DNA of 8,192 nt from Chloroflexi bacterium RBG_16_64_32 (GTDB lineage: Bacteria; Chloroflexota; Dehalococcoidia; SM23-28-2; RBG-16-64-32), in NCBI GenBank assembly GCA_001795235.1, contig MGNZ01000051.1:17312-25503 (forward strand). The letters run 5' to 3'. The position numbers and the translations under genes are program-made. Of the stretch, positions 5,455-8,192 are shown one piece after another; positions within the stretch are counted from its first letter, which is position 1, and each line of letters opens with the position of its first letter. The notes under the pieces were generated by a model. That model saw only the letters and a list, made by a program, of their open reading frames with translations. It was not told where the DNA came from and made no database searches.

Positions 5455-6426
5455 CTACGGGCCCATCATAAAGATCAGGGTGATCGTCAGCGTCGGCTTC
5501 GCCGGATCGTTGGACTCCAGCTCCGCCACCATCTTGTCCGTCATGCTTTCCATGCCCTCCGGCGCCTTGAGGTCGAACAGCAGCCTCCCGTTTCCGCCCG
5601 CCGGCACGGAGGCAGGCTCCACCCGGAACCCTTCCACGCCGCAGCCGCAGGCCGCGTCTGGCGCCGGGCGCACCTTGAGGATGGAGACCGCCAGGGGCGC
5701 GTCGCCGGCGTTGCGGAATTCGATCGAGCGCTCCACGGTCTCCCCGACAGGCACCACCCCCAGGTCGAAGGTGTCACCGCCGGCGGCGAACCGGGGGCCC
5801 GCTGCGAGCGGCGCGGCTTCGCCTCCAGGTGAAGCTGCGGCGCCGTAGGGAACGGCCCGCAGCGGGTTCTCCGGGCTGCCCTTGGTGATAGCGCCGGTGT
5901 TCACCACCAGGTCGCCGTTCTCCTTCACCTGCACGTCTAACAGGTCCAGAGGACGCGGCGCCGGCCCGAACACCAGGATGGCGGCGCCCTTGGTGTAGGT
6001 GGAGCCGTGGCAGGGGCAGCGGAACCAGCCCGTCTCGTCCTGGAACTGGAAGTCGGGGCGCCAGGGGACCGTGCAGCCCAGATGGGTGCACTTCTGGTGG
6101 ATGGCGAGCACGCCGCCCGGCGAGCCCTCCTGCCCCGGCGACAGGTGGGACAGGTAGAAGCGGCCCGTGGGGAAGCGTACCGGTTCGGATCCCGGCGGCG
6201 GCACCTGGTCTGCCGGTACGATGAGCTCGCCGCCGAAATCCGCCGCCCTGCGGCGCGGCCAGACGAAGTCCAGGGGAGCCCCCAGGACGCCCACCGCGGC
6301 CAGGAGCATGGATGACCAGAAGCCGCCCAGAATGAACACGCGTCGCGTCAACACCGGGCCGGGCGGCGGCACCGGCTTCGCCACGGGCGTCCGGACGCCG
6401 GGCTCAGGTCGCTCTTTCGCTGACAT
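5455..6426 (-). CDS. Tat-type membrane-anchored Rieske [2Fe-2S] protein fused to a DUF1573 domain
   Basis: The 323 residues hold three parts. Residues 27-50 (TRRVFILGGFWSSMLLAAVG) look like an uncleaved Tat signal anchor, as in bc1/b6f Rieske subunits. The Rieske domain follows at about 64-180: C113-T-H115-L-G-C118 and C137-P-C139-H140-G-S142 give the cluster ligands C113, H115, C137, H140 and the C118-C139 disulfide. From about 215 to 321 an Ig-like DUF1573 domain is seen (DTFDLGVVPVGETVERSIEFRNAGDAPL), with the CGC triplet at 260-262 common in that family. The Rieske part would carry electrons on the outer face of the membrane. No cytochrome b gene is in the window, so its partner is unknown. 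Start ATG at 6426 is forced by a TGA two codons upstream; no good Shine-Dalgarno, suggesting coupling to the HesB-like gene 25 bases before it. Confidence 0.9.
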   Translation of the reverse strand: MSAKERPEPGVRTPVAKPVPPPGPVLTRRVFILGGFWSSMLLAAVGVLGAPLDFVWPRRRAADFGGELIVPADQVPPPGSEPVRFPTGRFYLSHLSPGQEGSPGGVLAIHQKCTHLGCTVPWRPDFQFQDETGWFRCPCHGSTYTKGAAILVFGPAPRPLDLLDVQVKENGDLVVNTGAITKGSPENPLRAVPYGAAASPGGEAAPLAAGPRFAAGGDTFDLGVVPVGETVERSIEFRNAGDAPLAVSILKVRPAPDAACGCGVEGFRVEPASVPAGGNGRLLFDLKAPEGMESMTDKMVAELESNDPAKPTLTITLIFMMGP

Positions 6427-6451
6427 CAGTCATCACGTCTTTCGATGGGTA

Positions 6452-6766
6452 TCACTCCATCATGTGTGGGCCGCAGTTGTGGTCCACGTTGCGGATGGTG
6501 AACCCCTTGGTCCACACTGTCTCCACGAAGTCGATCTCCACCGAGGGCAACTCCGACGCTGTCTCGGTGTCGGCCACGAAGGGGATGCCGTCCACCTCGA
6601 AGGCCGCGTCGTCCGGAGACTGATTGTCCCCCATGGCGAGGCTGAAGTGGGCCTTGCCGCAGTGGCAGCGGTGGTCGATGAACACTCGCAGCCTAGTCGA
6701 GCCGATGTCGCCGCTGTCCATCACCGCCTTGAACTGCTTCTGTGCTGGCTCCGTCAATTTGAGCAT
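6452..6766 (-). CDS. HesB/IscA-like (A-type Fe-S carrier fold) protein with altered cysteines
   Basis: The 104 residues align end to end with the A-type carrier/HesB fold: LKLTEPAQKQFKAVMDS at the start, LRVFID near 26, FEVDGIPFVAD near 56, and a C-terminal NVDHNCGP. Canonical IscA/ErpA proteins hold iron or a cluster with Cys at about 35 and a C-terminal CGC. Here there are two Cys in the first site (C34 and C36, in HRCHCGKAH with His32, 35 and 40) and only one in the second (C98-G-P-H101), so the third Cys is missing and His101 may substitute. It could still bind Fe-S or another metal, but ordinary cluster-carrier function is uncertain. AGGAG seven bases upstream supports the ATG at 6766. 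The downstream Rieske gene is a plausible client, by context only. Confidence 0.8.
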   Translation of the reverse strand: MLKLTEPAQKQFKAVMDSGDIGSTRLRVFIDHRCHCGKAHFSLAMGDNQSPDDAAFEVDGIPFVADTETASELPSVEIDFVETVWTKGFTIRNVDHNCGPHMME

Positions 6767-6792
6767 GCCGTTCTCCTAACTTGTGCTGCGAC

Positions 6793-7851
6793 CTATGGTG
6801 CGCATCCGCTCGCTTTGCCTCCACCTTCGCCGCCCGTGCCCAGCGCGCCCTGCTGCTGAAGCTGGGCGTTTACCTGTTTCCACCCGCCACTGCTGGAGTA
6901 CTCCTTGCCCATCACCAGGCGGGCATCTACATCCTCCCACGCCTGGTCCCGGCCCTCGAAATAAAGGGCCAGATGGTGATACTGGTCGGGAAACCAGAAG
7001 GGGCTCACGTCTTTTAGCGCCTGGAAGATCTCATCGGCGCTGGCCCCCTGCGAGGCCATGAGCTCCGCCATCCCCAGAGCGGCCATCCCGTGGTTACAGT
7101 CCGGGAAGGCTGTCATGTTGCCGCAGCACGGCCGGTAGGAGTTGTACGCGACCTCCTTCACGACCGCCTGCTGCTCGGGCGTCAGACGGATCAGCGGCAG
7201 AGCCGCGAGATACTCGGGGCCAGGCTTCTCTCCAATGGTCCAGCCACCGGTGCTGGCATAGCCGCCCGCCTGATCCCAGCCGCTCTGGGCCATCGGGCCG
7301 TCTCTCAGGACTGTATTGTCGTTGGCGAGGCCCAGTGCCCAAAGAACATCAAGGAGAAAGTAGGCGTTGCTGGAATCGAAGGTGATAGGCTCATCGGAAC
7401 CGTCAGCAAGGAGCCCCAACTGATCGGGAGTGAGGGGCGAGCCGGCCCCCTGAGCGGCGGCTCTGAACTTCTCAAGGTCTATCACCCCCTCCTGGACCAA
7501 CTGTCGCGGGAGGTCACCCCAGCGGACGTCCAACGTGACCCCGCTTTCGGGCAAGAGGGCTGCCACTAGCTCGTCAGATGTTGACGATGTTGACGCGGAG
7601 GGCGAGTCGTCCTGGAACACAGAGGGGCCCAGCCATCCACCGAGAAATCCGAAGGCAATCGCCAGTGCAGCAAAGGCCGACAGCCGCAGCGACGTCCGGA
7701 TCAGCCTGCGGAGTCTCGTCCAGAACGGGCTAGGCATGGCGGACGGCTCCACTGGCGGCCAGTGACTCGGCGGCACCCACCCGTTTGGCGCCGAGCCGCG
7801 TGCGTCTTCCGGACCAGCCCCGACGTCTTGGCGACCGTTCTCAATAGTCAT
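6793..7851 (-). CDS. Membrane-anchored protein of unknown function with CCGN...DCNHG motif
   Basis: I do not recognise this 352-residue protein as a named family. It has a cytoplasmic Pro-rich N-terminus, an Arg-rich stretch (RLRRLIRTSLRL), one membrane segment at about 59-79 (AFAALAIAFGFLGGWLG), a Ser/Thr linker, then a soluble, outward-facing domain. Its most distinctive part is YRPCCGNMTAFPDCNHGMA with C242, C243, D251, C252 and H254, followed by a helix and FPDQYHHLALYF (H292, H293); these could form a metal or heme site, which is inference. A tandem 9-base repeat (7577-7585 and 7586-7594) encodes part of the Ser/Thr linker. The ATG at 7851 with AAGGGG nine bases upstream is chosen over ATG at 7992, because the extra 47 residues overlap the upstream gene and are Arg/Ser-rich without sense. 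It lies 13 bases after the partial gene and 26 before the HesB-like gene. Confidence 0.85.
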   Translation of the reverse strand: MTIENGRQDVGAGPEDARGSAPNGWVPPSHWPPVEPSAMPSPFWTRLRRLIRTSLRLSAFAALAIAFGFLGGWLGPSVFQDDSPSASTSSTSDELVAALLPESGVTLDVRWGDLPRQLVQEGVIDLEKFRAAAQGAGSPLTPDQLGLLADGSDEPITFDSSNAYFLLDVLWALGLANDNTVLRDGPMAQSGWDQAGGYASTGGWTIGEKPGPEYLAALPLIRLTPEQQAVVKEVAYNSYRPCCGNMTAFPDCNHGMAALGMAELMASQGASADEIFQALKDVSPFWFPDQYHHLALYFEGRDQAWEDVDARLVMGKEYSSSGGWKQVNAQLQQQGALGTGGEGGGKASGCAP

Positions 7852-7864
7852 CGTAATGCACCCC

Positions 7865-8192
7865 TTACGTTGTAGGCGCCGCCTCCCAGTGCAGCGCCAA
7901 TTGCTCGTTGCCGATCTCGATGGTGAGTTCGACCGGGCCGCGTTCGAGACCACGCGGGAACACCAGGACCCCCGCCCGGTGGTGCGAGTCATCGCTCACA
8001 CTGATCCAGTCTGCCGGTCGCAGATCCGCTTCGCCCTGCCTGAGGGCGGTCGCCTTCTCCATGTCTATCTGGCCCAGGTCGCCGGAGTGAGTCGTGAACA
8101 GGATCTCGACCAGCACGAATTCTTCCATTGGGTACGCAGCAACGTCCGCGTCCACGCCCTCAAGGTCTTGCTCGGTGAGCCACGTCCCCTCC
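7865..8192 (-). CDS. Partial protein of unknown function, N-terminus beyond the window
   Basis: The frame is open to the window edge, so the start is not visible; about 108 C-terminal residues are. They read as a beta-rich domain: FVLVEILFTTHSGDLGQ, then RPADWISVSDDSHHRAGVLVF, then VELTIEIGNEQLALHWE. The conserved-looking THSGDL and SHHRAGVLVF segments have His residues that could bind metal, and the mixture resembles an extracytoplasmic Ig-like or cupredoxin-like fold; neither is proven. A GTG at 8155 could be read as a start but has no good Shine-Dalgarno and would cut the domain, so continuation is preferred. It ends 13 bases before the CCGN-motif gene and is probably the upstream member of the same operon. 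Confidence 0.75.
   Translation of the reverse strand, partial: EGTWLTEQDLEGVDADVAAYPMEEFVLVEILFTTHSGDLGQIDMEKATALRQGEADLRPADWISVSDDSHHRAGVLVFPRGLERGPVELTIEIGNEQLALHWEAAPTT

Noticed and set aside
4891..5832. Plus-strand open frame of about 310 codons
   Set aside because: It is antisense to the redoxin and Rieske-DUF1573 genes and shows low-complexity Arg/His/Gly composition without domain signals.
3924..6766. Alternative genetic code in which UGA encodes Trp or Gly
   Set aside because: Lgt, the HesB-like gene and the redoxin gene all end sensibly at TGA, and Trp is encoded by TGG throughout.
7577..7594. Tandem 9-base repeat as a mobile or regulatory element
   Set aside because: Two copies of GATGTTGAC lie in frame inside the Ser/Thr linker of the CCGN-motif protein and are explained by simple linker expansion.
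7852..7992. Longer N-terminus for the CCGN-motif protein, starting at 7992
   Set aside because: The extra 47 residues overlap the partial gene upstream, have shadow-like Ser/Arg composition, and a ribosome binding site precedes the internal ATG at 7851.

Overview
The window is GC-rich, gene-dense bacterial DNA. Nine protein-coding genes can be supported, eight on the minus strand and one small gene on the plus strand. Gene content (a Rieske/DUF1573 fusion, membrane-anchored redoxin, double-hotdog MaoC proteins, amidase, anchored cyclophilin) and composition suggest an uncultivated Chloroflexota-like lineage, perhaps near Dehalococcoidia/SAR202. That placement is an inference from gene style; there is no rRNA or marker gene here to prove it.

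Left part (1-1313): a membrane-anchored cyclophilin-like protein (minus strand) whose reading frame continues upstream of its first GTG and probably starts at a CTG. A short intergenic region separates it from a divergent 93-residue gene of unknown function (plus strand) that ends at a clear hairpin terminator. Middle part (1314-3923): an amidase-signature hydrolase followed by a double-hotdog MaoC-like protein, both minus strand and probably co-transcribed. Two short GC-rich hairpin elements sharing a 14-base core lie between and upstream of them.

Right part (3924-8192): a run of six minus-strand genes, most separated by 9-26 bases. In transcription order they are: a partial His-containing protein cut by the window edge; a membrane-anchored unknown protein with a CCGN...DCNHG motif; a HesB/IscA-like protein with altered cysteines; a Tat-type Rieske protein fused to a DUF1573 domain; a membrane-anchored thioredoxin-fold protein; and, after a 73-base gap, Lgt. 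The set looks like an envelope redox/metal module.

The key observation is that the redoxin gene is interrupted in frame by one TGA exactly where the first Cys of the CxxC active site should be (U-A-P-C). A perfect 7-bp hairpin with a GUU loop begins 14 bases after that TGA, which matches the layout of a bacterial SECIS element. UGA ends other genes here normally, so this is best read as a selenocysteine-containing, extracytoplasmic redoxin rather than two ORFs or a pseudogene. No selenocysteine machinery genes (selA, selB, selC, selD) lie in the window.
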